18,888 nt of DNA from JBBSDV01 sp038240335 (GTDB lineage Bacteria; Chloroflexota; Dehalococcoidia; DSTF01; JACRBR01): the NCBI GenBank assembly GCA_038240335.1, contig JBBSDV010000039.1:1-18888 (forward strand). Reading direction: 5' to 3'. The translations under genes and the position numbers were made by a program. Shown in pieces: positions 6,333 to 15,200 of the stretch. The notes under the pieces were generated by a model that was given only the letters and a program-made list of their open reading frames with translations, was not told where the DNA came from and ran no database searches. Numbering within the stretch: position 1 is the stretch's first letter; every line of letters starts with the position of its first letter.

Positions 6333-6932
6333 CTAGAGGACATGCGGCGAGATGTAGACGATCGCAAACACGAAGATCCACACGACGTCGACGAAATGCC
6401 AGTACCAGCTCGCATTCTGTACCCCGAGATACCGCTTCTCATCGAAATGCCCGGCCCAGGCGCGCGCCTGGGTCATGCCGTTCATCAGCATGCCGACGAA
6501 CACGTGGACGCCGTGGAACCCCGTGATCACGAAGTACAGCGATGCGTATGCGTTCGCGTTCGCCTGGAAGGGCAGTCGCGAGTACTCCCGCAGTTGCAGC
6601 GCGAGAAAGATCGCGCCGAGCAGAAAGCTCAGCGCGAAGCCGACCCGCAACCCTGTCTGATTGCCGCGCTTGATGCTGTGCTCCGCCCAGAACAACGGCA
6701 CGCTGCTGGCGAGCAGGATCACGGTGTTGATCGCCGGCACCCGCAGGTCCGACGCGGCGATGCCGCCCTGCGGCCACTCCGTCGCACTCGAACGAAGATA
6801 GAAGTAGCTCGAGAACAGCAGCGAGAAGAGGATGCTCTCCGTCGCGATGAACGTAAAGAGGCCCCACGTCGCCGGCGCGCGCGTGCCGGCGACGTAGCGC
6901 GGATACGGCCGAGCGGAAGCGCCGCCGCTCAT
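6333..6932 (-). CDS. ctaE: Cytochrome c oxidase subunit III
   Basis: The 199-residue membrane protein has five hydrophobic helices, the short form that lacks the first two helices of mitochondrial subunit III. Landmarks are ATWGLFTFIATESILFSLLF with the conserved Glu (E32), a FHGVHVFVG helix (139-147) and the C-terminal SWYWHFVDVVWIFVF (175-189). Subunit III stabilises the proton-uptake side of subunit I. The ATG overlaps the ctaD stop by four bases (ATGA), indicating translational coupling. The N-terminal 20 residues are short and polar. Confidence 0.95.
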   Translation of the reverse strand: MSGGASARPYPRYVAGTRAPATWGLFTFIATESILFSLLFSSYFYLRSSATEWPQGGIAASDLRVPAINTVILLASSVPLFWAEHSIKRGNQTGLRVGFALSFLLGAIFLALQLREYSRLPFQANANAYASLYFVITGFHGVHVFVGMLMNGMTQARAWAGHFDEKRYLGVQNASWYWHFVDVVWIFVFAIVYISPHVL

Positions 6933-8809
6933 ATCGCCGCCCCGTTACCTTCTTCCGGCCAGAACCAGAGCGCGACGGCGCAGAGCCCGACGGCCGAGGC
7001 GACGGCGATCACGACGAACACCTGGAACAGGATGCCGACGAACAGCGCCGCCATCGACAACGCCAGCGCCAGCGGCAGGTACGACGGCCCTGGCATCACG
7101 AGCATCTCGGAAACATCGGCGTCGACGACGCTTGTGCCGTATGCTTCGCGCTGGCCGCCGCGCGGATCCTCCAGCCGGTCGTCCCATTTCGTCTCACCCG
7201 GCGCGTCCCACAGCGGATCAGCGCTGGCGACGACCGGCACGTCGCGGAAGTTGAACGGCTCCGGCGGCGACGTCGTCGCCCATTCGAGCGTGCCGGCGTT
7301 CCAGGGATTGTCGCCTGCATCGTCGCCACGAATCATGCTCTTCACGAAGTTCGCGAGAAAGACGAGGATGCCGGCCGCCTGCATGAACGCGCCGACCGTC
7401 GCGATCAGGTTGAGCGCCGTGAGGCCGTAGTCAGGCTCGTACGTGTAGACACGGCGCGGCATGCCGAACAGCCCCATGAAGTGCATCGGAAAGAACGTCA
7501 GGTTGAAGCCGATGAAGAACAGCCAGAAGTGGATCTGCCCCAGCCGCTCGTCCAGCATCCGGCCGGTGATCTTCGGCAGCCAGTAGTACAGCGCGCCGAA
7601 GATCGGCAGCACGACGCCGCCGACGAGCACGTAGTGCAGGTGCGCGACGATGAACTGGCTGTCGGTGACCTGCCAGTCGAGCGGCACCGCCGTCACCATG
7701 ACGCCGGTGAAGCCGCCGATCAGGATCGTCACGAGAAAGCCGACGACGAAGAGAAAGGGTGTCTTCCAGACGATGTCGCCGCGCCAGATCGTCGCGATCC
7801 AGGCGAAGATTTGGATGCCGCTCGGGATCGTGATCGCCATGCCGCCCGCTGCGAAGAACGCGAGCGATAGCGGCGGCAGCCCGACCGAGAACATGTGGTG
7901 CACCCAGACGCCGAAGCTGATGAAGCCGATGGCCACCGATGCCAGCACCAACAATGAGTACGCGGCGATCCGCGTCCGGCAGAACGTCGGGATGATCGTC
8001 GAGACGATGCCGACTGCCGGCAGGAACATGATGTACACCTCCGGATGCCCGAACACCCAGAACAGGTGCTGCCAGAGCAGCGGGTTGCCGCCCGCGTCCG
8101 GGTCGAAGAAGTGCGTGCCGAACTGGCGATCCATCTCGAGCAGCGATGCGCCGAGCGTCAGCGGCGGCAACGCGAAGATGATCGCGAACGACGTCACCAG
8201 CATGCCCCAGACGAAGAGCGGCATGCGGTTGATAGACATCCCCGGCGCGCGCAGCTTAAAGATCGTACAAATGAAGTTGACCGCGCCCGACGTCGTCGAG
8301 ATGCCGAGGAAGATGATCCCGAGCGCCCAGAAGTCGAGGTTCGTGCCCGGCGAGTACTTCGGCCCCGTCAGCGGCACGTAGGCGAACCAGCCGCCGTTCG
8401 GCGCCCTGCCGGCGAAGAAGCTCGAGTACAGCAGCATCCCGGAGAAGAGGTACACCCAGTAGCTGAAGGCGTTGAGGCGCGGGAACGCCATGTCGCGCGC
8501 GCCGATCATCAGCGGTACGAAGTAGTTGCCGAAGCCCCCGATCAACAGTGGCGTCGCGAACAGGAAAATCATCACCGTGCCGTGGAGCGTGAACACCTGG
8601 TTGTAGTGATCCGGCCCGACGAAGGTGTTGTTCGGTACCGCCAATTGCGTCCGCATCACAAGGCCCGCCGTCCCCGCCTCGCCCATGAACACGAACGCGG
8701 TGATCATGTACCGCATGGCGATCTGCTTGTGGTCGACCGTGCCGAATACCGTCGTGAGGAAGTTTTTCTCCCCCCACGCGCGCGTCAGCCGGCCGGCCGC
8801 CGCCGTCAA
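6929..8809 (-). CDS. ctaD: Cytochrome c oxidase subunit I (A-type heme-copper oxidase)
   Basis: I place the start at a TTG (8809-8807) overlapping the ctaC stop as TTGA. A GGAAGG SD lies six bases upstream, and the frame then reads to the family N-terminus (TTVFGTVDHKQIA). The 626-aa protein has 12 core helices plus two C-terminal helices (about 577-618). Heme a ligands are H76 and H392; heme a3 is H390; CuB is H255, H304 and H305, with the cross-link Tyr Y259 in GHPEVYI. E257 and D106 (GARDMAFPRLN) are the D-channel residues of the A1 class. At the usual K-channel lysine (PTGxKxF), this protein has IPSGIQIFAW, with Gln at 333. It reduces O2 to water and pumps protons. The best match from memory is the coxN/caa3-like branch. 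Confidence 0.94.
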   Translation of the reverse strand: MTAAAGRLTRAWGEKNFLTTVFGTVDHKQIAMRYMITAFVFMGEAGTAGLVMRTQLAVPNNTFVGPDHYNQVFTLHGTVMIFLFATPLLIGGFGNYFVPLMIGARDMAFPRLNAFSYWVYLFSGMLLYSSFFAGRAPNGGWFAYVPLTGPKYSPGTNLDFWALGIIFLGISTTSGAVNFICTIFKLRAPGMSINRMPLFVWGMLVTSFAIIFALPPLTLGASLLEMDRQFGTHFFDPDAGGNPLLWQHLFWVFGHPEVYIMFLPAVGIVSTIIPTFCRTRIAAYSLLVLASVAIGFISFGVWVHHMFSVGLPPLSLAFFAAGGMAITIPSGIQIFAWIATIWRGDIVWKTPFLFVVGFLVTILIGGFTGVMVTAVPLDWQVTDSQFIVAHLHYVLVGGVVLPIFGALYYWLPKITGRMLDERLGQIHFWLFFIGFNLTFFPMHFMGLFGMPRRVYTYEPDYGLTALNLIATVGAFMQAAGILVFLANFVKSMIRGDDAGDNPWNAGTLEWATTSPPEPFNFRDVPVVASADPLWDAPGETKWDDRLEDPRGGQREAYGTSVVDADVSEMLVMPGPSYLPLALALSMAALFVGILFQVFVVIAVASAVGLCAVALWFWPEEGNGAAI

Positions 8810-9648
8810 GGCGCACCTTCCGTCTTCGCCCGCGCAGATGCAGCGTCGCCGGGGCGCGTAACACCGCTCGCTTTGGGGCCGACGCACTCGCCGTTGTCCT
8901 GCGTCTGTGGATCCGGCAACGCGCCCGAGCGTGCGCGCTGCGCGGCGATCCACTGGTCGAACTGCGCCTGCTCCTCGGCGACGAGAATGAACGTCATGCA
9001 CGCGTGACCGATGCCGCAAAACTCGGCGCAGCGGCCCTGGTACGCGCCGGCCGTCGTCGCCTTGATTACGGTGGAGTTGTTCGAGCCGGGGATCATATCC
9101 GTCTTGCCGTTGAGCTGGGGCACCCAGAAGCTGTGGATGACGTCGTCCGACTTGAGGTTGAACCGCACATCGCGGCCCACCGGCACGTGGATCACGTTTT
9201 CCGCCGTCGCTTGCTGGCCCGGATAGCGCACCTCCCACCAGAAGTCATGGCCGATGACGTCGATCTGCATCTCGTCGCTGCTGCCGTCGTTGCTCGCCGC
9301 AGCCATCGTCGCGATCGTCGCGGCGAAGACGACTACCAGCAGCACCAGCGGGATGACGCCGCCGCCGCCGATGATGAACATCATTTCACTTCGCGGCTCC
9401 CGCTCGAACCGCGACGTCGCACCACCGCGCCGCCGGAACAGCGCATATCCGAGCAGCGCCGTGACGGCGAAGAACACGACGGTGGCGATGCTCAGCAACA
9501 GCCACCAGAGCAGCGCGATCCGGTCGGCCTGCGGACTCTGTCCGTCGAGCATACCGCGGCCGCAGCCCGATGCGAGCACCCCGATCGCGCAGACCATGAG
9601 GCGCGCGACGATGCGGGGCACTGGTCGCCGACCGCGTCGAGCCGTCAT
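8806..9648 (-). CDS. ctaC: Cytochrome c oxidase subunit II (CuA-bearing, lipoprotein signal)
   Basis: The 280-aa product has a basic N-terminus and a lipobox-like LASGC (Cys29), so it is probably a lipoprotein. Two membrane helices follow (about 45-70 and 92-116), then an exported cupredoxin domain. CuA ligands are H172 (HSFWVP), C207, E209, C211, H215 and M218, in RCAEFCGIGHACMTF. The aromatic DFWWEV (135-140) is the usual electron-entry patch. After about residue 240 only a polar 40-residue tail remains. There is no CxxCH, so it lacks the fused cytochrome c domain of caa3 oxidases and needs an external donor. The start ATG overlaps the upstream stop by four bases. Confidence 0.95.
   Translation of the reverse strand: MTARRGRRPVPRIVARLMVCAIGVLASGCGRGMLDGQSPQADRIALLWWLLLSIATVVFFAVTALLGYALFRRRGGATSRFEREPRSEMMFIIGGGGVIPLVLLVVVFAATIATMAAASNDGSSDEMQIDVIGHDFWWEVRYPGQQATAENVIHVPVGRDVRFNLKSDDVIHSFWVPQLNGKTDMIPGSNNSTVIKATTAGAYQGRCAEFCGIGHACMTFILVAEEQAQFDQWIAAQRARSGALPDPQTQDNGECVGPKASGVTRPGDAASARAKTEGAP
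8807..8820 (-). promoter_or_regulatory. RBS and TTG start deciding the ctaD N-terminus
   Basis: On the - strand GGAAGG is followed by six bases and then TTGA. The SD lies inside the last codons of ctaC, and TTGA holds both the ctaD start and the ctaC stop. The next in-frame ATG (residue 32) would remove the conserved start of the protein and has no comparable SD. Confidence 0.7.
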
Positions 9649-9929
9649 CGCGGCGTACCCGCCGTGTCGCGTGGCTCCGCCGCACGTTTCGTTCGCCGCC
9701 GCTTGATCAGCGCCGACTCCGCGCGCAGCCAGTGTCCGTGCTCCTCGACCGCGCGGTCATAGTCGTCACCGAACTCGGCGCGCAACCGCTCCGTACGGCG
9801 CTCCTGCATGCCGGACCCGATCTTGACGATCACCGGCACCGCCAGAACCGTCAACAGCACGCTCGCCGCGAGCAGCTGATCCCACGGGTTTGCGCGCAGC
9901 CACTCCTGGTACAGCAGCAACGTGAGCAT
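9645..9929 (-). CDS. 94-aa conserved single-pass membrane protein at the head of the oxidase genes
   Basis: One hydrophobic helix (about residues 16-38) is followed by a charged cytoplasmic-looking segment. It reads ERLRAEFGDDYDRAVEEHG and then a basic, Arg/Lys-rich end. The 'RLR..FG.dYdRavee.G' motif occurs in a widespread family of small hypothetical proteins, mostly from Actinobacteria and related phyla as I recall; no function is known to me. The gene starts two bases after the debranching-enzyme stop and overlaps ctaC by four bases, so it is translationally linked to subunit II. The SD is weak. A small assembly or accessory subunit is a reasonable guess, but only from context. Confidence 0.75.
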   Translation of the reverse strand: MLTLLLYQEWLRANPWDQLLAASVLLTVLAVPVIVKIGSGMQERRTERLRAEFGDDYDRAVEEHGHWLRAESALIKRRRTKRAAEPRDTAGTPR

Positions 9930-9931
9930 AT

Positions 9932-12223
9932 TTATGTGCCCGCTGCCTTTGGCGACGACGTCGCAGTCGTTCGCTCGACGCGCACGTCAAGCTCGCCGTC
10001 CAACCGCGTCACCTCGACGCTGACTCCGGTACCTACGCGGCGAAAACACAGATCGACGTTCGCCTTGCCGACGCGCAGCCGCTTCAGTTCGAGCCACGTC
10101 GTGAAGCCGGGAAGCATCGACCTGGCGATCGTCAGCCGCCGGGCGAACGCATCTGCCTGCAAGCCGAGGCAGGTATCGAGGAGGTACGGCAGGCTCCCCG
10201 CGGCCCAGGCCTGTGGGTGGCAGGCGTTGGGATAGTGAACCGGCACGCCGTAGTCGTCCGCGCTGAAGCCCGCGAAGACTTCAGGCAGGCGCTCGTTATG
10301 GAAGTGAACCGTCGCCTCCAGCATGCCTGTAAGGATGCGGCATGACGCGTCCTCGCGCCCGTAACGCCGAAACCCTGCCGCGATCAGCGAGTTGTCGTGC
10401 GGCCACACCGTGCCGAGGTGATAACCGATCGGGTTGTAGCGCGCAGCCTGGGTGGACAGCGTGCGCACGCCCCAGCCGCTGAACATGTCGTCCTGCATGA
10501 GTCGCTCCGCGGTGCGCGCCGCCTTGTCGGCGTCGGCGATGCCGCTCCAGAGCACCTGCCCGGCGTTGGATGCGGCGACGTCGGCCGGCTTGCCGCCGCA
10601 CTGCAGCGCCAACGCGTAGATTCCCTTGTCCTCCATCCAGAAGTCGCGATTGAAGCGCGCGCGCAGTTCGTCGGCCTCGCGGCAGAGCGCGTCGGCGCGA
10701 TCGCCGTCGCCGGCGCGCCGGAACAGTTCGGCGATCTCGCGCTTCGCCATGTACATGTAGCCCTGCACCTCGGCGAGCGCGATCGGCTGCTCGGCGAGGC
10801 TCCCATCGGCATTGACGATGGCGTCGCCGCTGTCCTTCCAGCCCTGGTTGCCGAGCCCCATATCGGACTTGCTCTCGTACGCCAGGTAGCCCGCGAGCTC
10901 CTTCTTACCGCCGCACTTCGCCATCCACGAGAGTGCCCGCTCGGCGTTGTCGCGCAGGTCGTTGAAGAGCGCGAGATCGCCCGTCCAGGCGCACTGCCTC
11001 GCGAGCAAGATGAGGAACAGCGGCGTCGCGTCGATGCTGCCGTAGTAGGGCGTCTGCGGGATCTCGTTGAGATGCGCCATCTCTCCGACGCGGATCTCAT
11101 GCATGATCTTGCCCGGCGCCTCATCGCGCCAGTCGTCGACCTTCGTACCCTGGTACCGCGCGAGCAACCGCAGCGTCTGCTCCGCCATCCCCGTCTCGAA
11201 CGCCAGCGTCTGCAACGAGGCGATGATGCTGTCGCGTCCGAACAGCGTCACGAACCACGGCACGCCCGCCGCGAAGTATTCGTGGCCATCGAGCTTGCTC
11301 CGCAGCATCCGCAGGTCGCGCAGCGAGCGATCGATCTCCCGATCGAGCAGTTGATTGTCGCTCGTCACGGTCGCGTGCTCGCGCATCCACTCGTCCGCCG
11401 AAGCGCAGAGCCTGCGAGCAATGTCGCCGACGTCCGGTCCCGGCTCCGTCGTCGTGGTCTTCGAGGCGGTAGCGGCGGCAGTCTCGCTCACAGCCAGGGC
11501 GACGCGAACCTGCTGCCGTTCGCGCGGCTCGAGCTTGATGTTCAGATGCGCGCTGTTGCAATCCTTTGTGGCCGGCGACGGATCAAAGCGTGCCGTCAGC
11601 ACGCGCCGGACGCCGTCTTTCCCGTCGTACGCTGTCTCGAGGACGTCGCCCTTCCAGATCGGCTGGTGGAGCTTGCCGATTGGCTTCGTTCGCATCGCCC
11701 GTACCGCGAATAGGGCATCGAAATGCGACTGCACGCTGATCGTGATCGGCAGATCGACGGCCGTCTGCCCACAGTTGTGCAGTGTGACGACATCCCGCAG
11801 CGTCAACCGCGCGTCATCGATGATGCGTTCGAACGTGATGCCGATCGTTTCCTTCGGGACGTTCGTTCCGTCGCGGAGCTTGATCTCCGGATTCGTCAGC
11901 TCGATGACGCAACGGTAGCCCTTCGCAGCGCTCGCCACCAGCAGATCAAGCTTCGTGTCCGCGATCTGCATCTCGTAGCCGTCGAGGAAGCGGCAGTCGT
12001 GGTAATACAGACCGAAGCCGTGCGTGCCGCTCATCGGCACGCTGCCGTCGGGGTGCGACAGGAAGAATAGCGATTCGTCCTTGATCACGATCGCGTCGGC
12101 GATGCTGCCGAGCATCGCCGACTGGTTCAGCGTCTGCTTCCTCCCCCCGGCAGTGTCCTTCGCCGACGGCGCGCGCTTAGTCCGATCTTGCGTGCCGCTC
12201 GCTGCCCGCTTTTGCTCCGCCAT
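9932..12223 (-). CDS. Amylo-alpha-1,6-glucosidase / glycogen debranching-type enzyme (GDB1-like)
   Basis: The 763-aa soluble protein has a basic, probably disordered N-terminal tail (1-33). A beta-rich glycogen-debranching N-terminal domain follows (about 38-250; SHPDG..., GTHGFGLYYHDCRFLDGYE), then an (alpha/alpha)6 barrel. Barrel landmarks are FGRDSI (328-333), KIMHEIRVGEMA (372-383), YYGSIDATPLF (393-403), NQGWKDSGDAI (459-469, likely acid/base region) and WPHDNSLI (607-614). This layout matches bacterial COG3408 proteins, annotated as debranching enzymes acting on alpha-1,6 branches or related alpha-glucosides; the substrate is not certain from sequence. A short-spaced SD (GGGAG) precedes the ATG, and the upstream gene ends 19 bases before it. 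Its position between a dehydrogenase and an oxidase operon is unusual. Confidence 0.88.
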   Translation of the reverse strand: MAEQKRAASGTQDRTKRAPSAKDTAGGRKQTLNQSAMLGSIADAIVIKDESLFFLSHPDGSVPMSGTHGFGLYYHDCRFLDGYEMQIADTKLDLLVASAAKGYRCVIELTNPEIKLRDGTNVPKETIGITFERIIDDARLTLRDVVTLHNCGQTAVDLPITISVQSHFDALFAVRAMRTKPIGKLHQPIWKGDVLETAYDGKDGVRRVLTARFDPSPATKDCNSAHLNIKLEPRERQQVRVALAVSETAAATASKTTTTEPGPDVGDIARRLCASADEWMREHATVTSDNQLLDREIDRSLRDLRMLRSKLDGHEYFAAGVPWFVTLFGRDSIIASLQTLAFETGMAEQTLRLLARYQGTKVDDWRDEAPGKIMHEIRVGEMAHLNEIPQTPYYGSIDATPLFLILLARQCAWTGDLALFNDLRDNAERALSWMAKCGGKKELAGYLAYESKSDMGLGNQGWKDSGDAIVNADGSLAEQPIALAEVQGYMYMAKREIAELFRRAGDGDRADALCREADELRARFNRDFWMEDKGIYALALQCGGKPADVAASNAGQVLWSGIADADKAARTAERLMQDDMFSGWGVRTLSTQAARYNPIGYHLGTVWPHDNSLIAAGFRRYGREDASCRILTGMLEATVHFHNERLPEVFAGFSADDYGVPVHYPNACHPQAWAAGSLPYLLDTCLGLQADAFARRLTIARSMLPGFTTWLELKRLRVGKANVDLCFRRVGTGVSVEVTRLDGELDVRVERTTATSSPKAAGT

Positions 12224-12242
12224 CTCGCTCCCGCCACACGCG

Positions 12243-15200
12243 CTACTTCGCGGCTGCCTTCCTCACGCCCATCGCGATCGCGCCGCTGACGACCACGCCG
12301 ATCGCCGCCGTCGCAACAAGCCGCGAGCGGCGGCCGTTTGCGTGGACGCCATCGACGTCCGGCGGCATCGTCTCACGCTTTAGCCCCAATGCCAGTACCT
12401 CGGCCAGATGCATCGTCTGCCGATCGGTTGTCTGCTCGATCTGTTCGCGGCAGCTGAAGCCGTCGGCGATGATGTAGGTGTCCTCCGCTGTCGCCCGCAC
12501 CGCCGGCAGCAGTACGCGCTCTCCCGCCTTTATCGAGACGTCGTAGTGCCCACCCCGCTCGAACCCGAAGGCCCCCGCCATGCCGCAGCAGCCGGAGTCC
12601 GGCATCTCGTAGTCGAGCCCCATCTTCTGCAGCACCTGCTCTTCGTCGTCCATCCCGATCAGCGATTTGTGGTGGCAGTGGCCGTGCACGAGTGCCTTCC
12701 CGACGACCGCCGGCACCTTGAAGTCCGGCGCCTTCTTCTCGAGGAACTCGCTCAGCAAGTACGACTGCTGGCTCAGCCTCACGGCGTCGTGATCGTGTGG
12801 GTAGAGGTTTACAAGCTCGTCGCGAAACACCGCCAGGCAGCTCGGTTCGAGCACCACGACTGGCACGCCCGCCGCAATCTGTGGACGCAGCTCTTCGAGG
12901 ATCTCGCGCAGCAGCCGCTTCGCCGTGTCGAGCATGCCCCAGTCGTACAGCGGCCGCCCGCAGCACAGCGAGCGCTCCGGAACCTCGACGCGGAAGCCCG
13001 CGGCCTCCAGCACATCGACGGCGGCCTTCGCGGTGTCGGGAAAGAAGTTGTTGTTGAATGTGTCCGGCCAGAGTACCACCGGCGGCCGCTCGTCCTGCCG
13101 CACCGGCCGCTTCGCGAACCACGACTTGAATGTCTGCGATGCGAACTTCGGCATGCGCCGCTGCTGCGCGACGCCCGCCGCCGCCTTGGCCACCGTGCTG
13201 AGCACCGGCGTCTGCGACATGAAGTTCGCCAGCGCAGGCGCACGCGACGCGATGCGCGCCCACCAGTAGATCAGCCCCATCGTGTACGCCGTGATCGGGC
13301 GCAAGCGCCCCTCGTAATAGTGCGAGAGAAACTCCGACTTGTACGTCGCCATGTCGACGTTGACGGGACAGTCGCCCTTGCACCCCTTGCACGCGAGACA
13401 GAGGTCGAGCGCCTCCCGCACCGACTCATTGCGCCAGCCGTCGCCGATCGGGTTGCCCTCCATCATCTCGAAGAGCAGGCGGGCACGGCCGCGCGTCGAG
13501 TCTTTCTCTTCGCGCGTCACCATGAAGCTCGGGCACATCACCGTGTCGCCGCTCTCGAGCCGCCGGCACTCGCCGACACCGACACAGCGAAGCGTCGCCC
13601 GCGCGAAGCTGCCGGTGTCGTCCGGGTATTGGAAATACGTGACGGGCTGCGGCGGCCGGTAGTACGCGCCGATCCGCAGGTTCTCGTCGGACCGATAGGG
13701 GTCGACGATCTTGCCCGGGTTCATCTTGCCGTCCGGATCCCAGATCGCCTTAAACTCGGCGAACGCCTGCATCAGTTCCGGCCCGAACATCTTCGGCAGG
13801 AACTCGGCCTTCGATTGGCCATCGCCGTGCTCGCCCGAGAGCGAGCCGCCGTACGAAAGCACGAGGTCGGATGCGTCTTCGAGGAAGGAGTGAAACTTAT
13901 CGATACCGGGTTGTGTCGCGAGGTCGAAGTCGATGCGCGTGTGTACGCACGCCTGTCCGAAGTGGCCGTACAGCGCGCAGCCGTACCCATAGCGCTCGAA
14001 CAGCTTCCGCAGGTCGCGCAGGTAGTTGCCGAGATCCTTCGGCGCCACGGCCGAGTCTTCCCATCCCTCCCAGGTGTCCTTCTCCCCCGGCACCCGCGCC
14101 GTCGCGCCCAGGCCGGACTCGCGCACCTTCCAGATCATCTTCTCCTGCGCCGGGTCATCGAAGAGCTTCATCGCAGGCGCATCCGGCTTCGCCTTCAGCG
14201 CATCCATCACCACACGCGCCTTCGCGTCCGACTCTTCCTTCGTCTCGCCGCCGAACTCGACGAGCAGCCAACCCGCGCCATCGGGCAACAACTGGATGTC
14301 CTTGGGATGCAACCCCTTCTTCTTCATATCCTCGACGAGGTTATCGTCGAGGCCTTCGAGCGCGATCGGCTTGTGCTCAAGGATGTCGACTACGTGATCG
14401 CCCGCCGTGTACACGTCCGGATAGCCGAGGACGAGGAGCGTGCGCGCCGGCGGGCTGTAGACGAGCCGCGTCGTCGCCTCCAGCACGGTGACACACGTCG
14501 CTTCGCTGCCGACGAGCGCCTTCGCGACGTCGAAGCCATTTTCCGGCAGCAGCATCGGCAGGTTGTAGCCCGAGACACGGCGGGGGATATCGGGATAGCG
14601 GCGACGGATCTCGTCGGCGTACTTGTCGCGCAAGTCACGAAGCTTGCCGTAGATCTCACCGCGCCGCCCGCCTTCGTCGATGATCCGCTGGAGCTCTTCG
14701 TCGCTCGTCTTGCCGACGCGCATGCGAACGCCGTCGTATGTCACGATCTCGAGCTCGACGATGTTATCTTCCGTCTTGCCGCCCATGACGGAGTGCACGC
14801 CACACGAGTTGTTGCCGATCATGCCGCCCAGGGTGCAGTGGTTGTGCGTGGAAGGATCGGGCGCGAACGTCAGATGGTGCTTCTCGGCGGCGTCGCGCAA
14901 CGTGTCGAGGATGATCCCCGGCTGGACAATGGCCTGACGCGCGTCGGAATCGAGCGAGACGATGCTGTTCATGTACTTCGACATATCGATGATGACCGCG
15001 ACGTTGCAGCACTGCCCCGCCAGGCTCGTGCCGCCGCCCCGTGCCAACACCGGCGCACCGAATCGGCGGCATGCGGCGATTGTTTGCACGACATCGTTCG
15101 CATCGCGCGGCACGACGACGCCGATCGGCACCTGCCGATAGTTCGAGCCATCGGTGGAGTACAGCGCGCGGTCGCCATCGCCGAAGCGCACCTCGCCCCG

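Noticed and set aside
5835..7430. 531-codon + strand frame across ctaE and part of ctaD
   Set aside because: The product is Arg/Pro/Asp-rich without domains and lies antisense to clear oxidase genes.
10397..11713. 438-codon + strand frame antisense to the debranching enzyme
   Set aside because: Composition is typical of antisense GC-rich shadows and no start signal is present.
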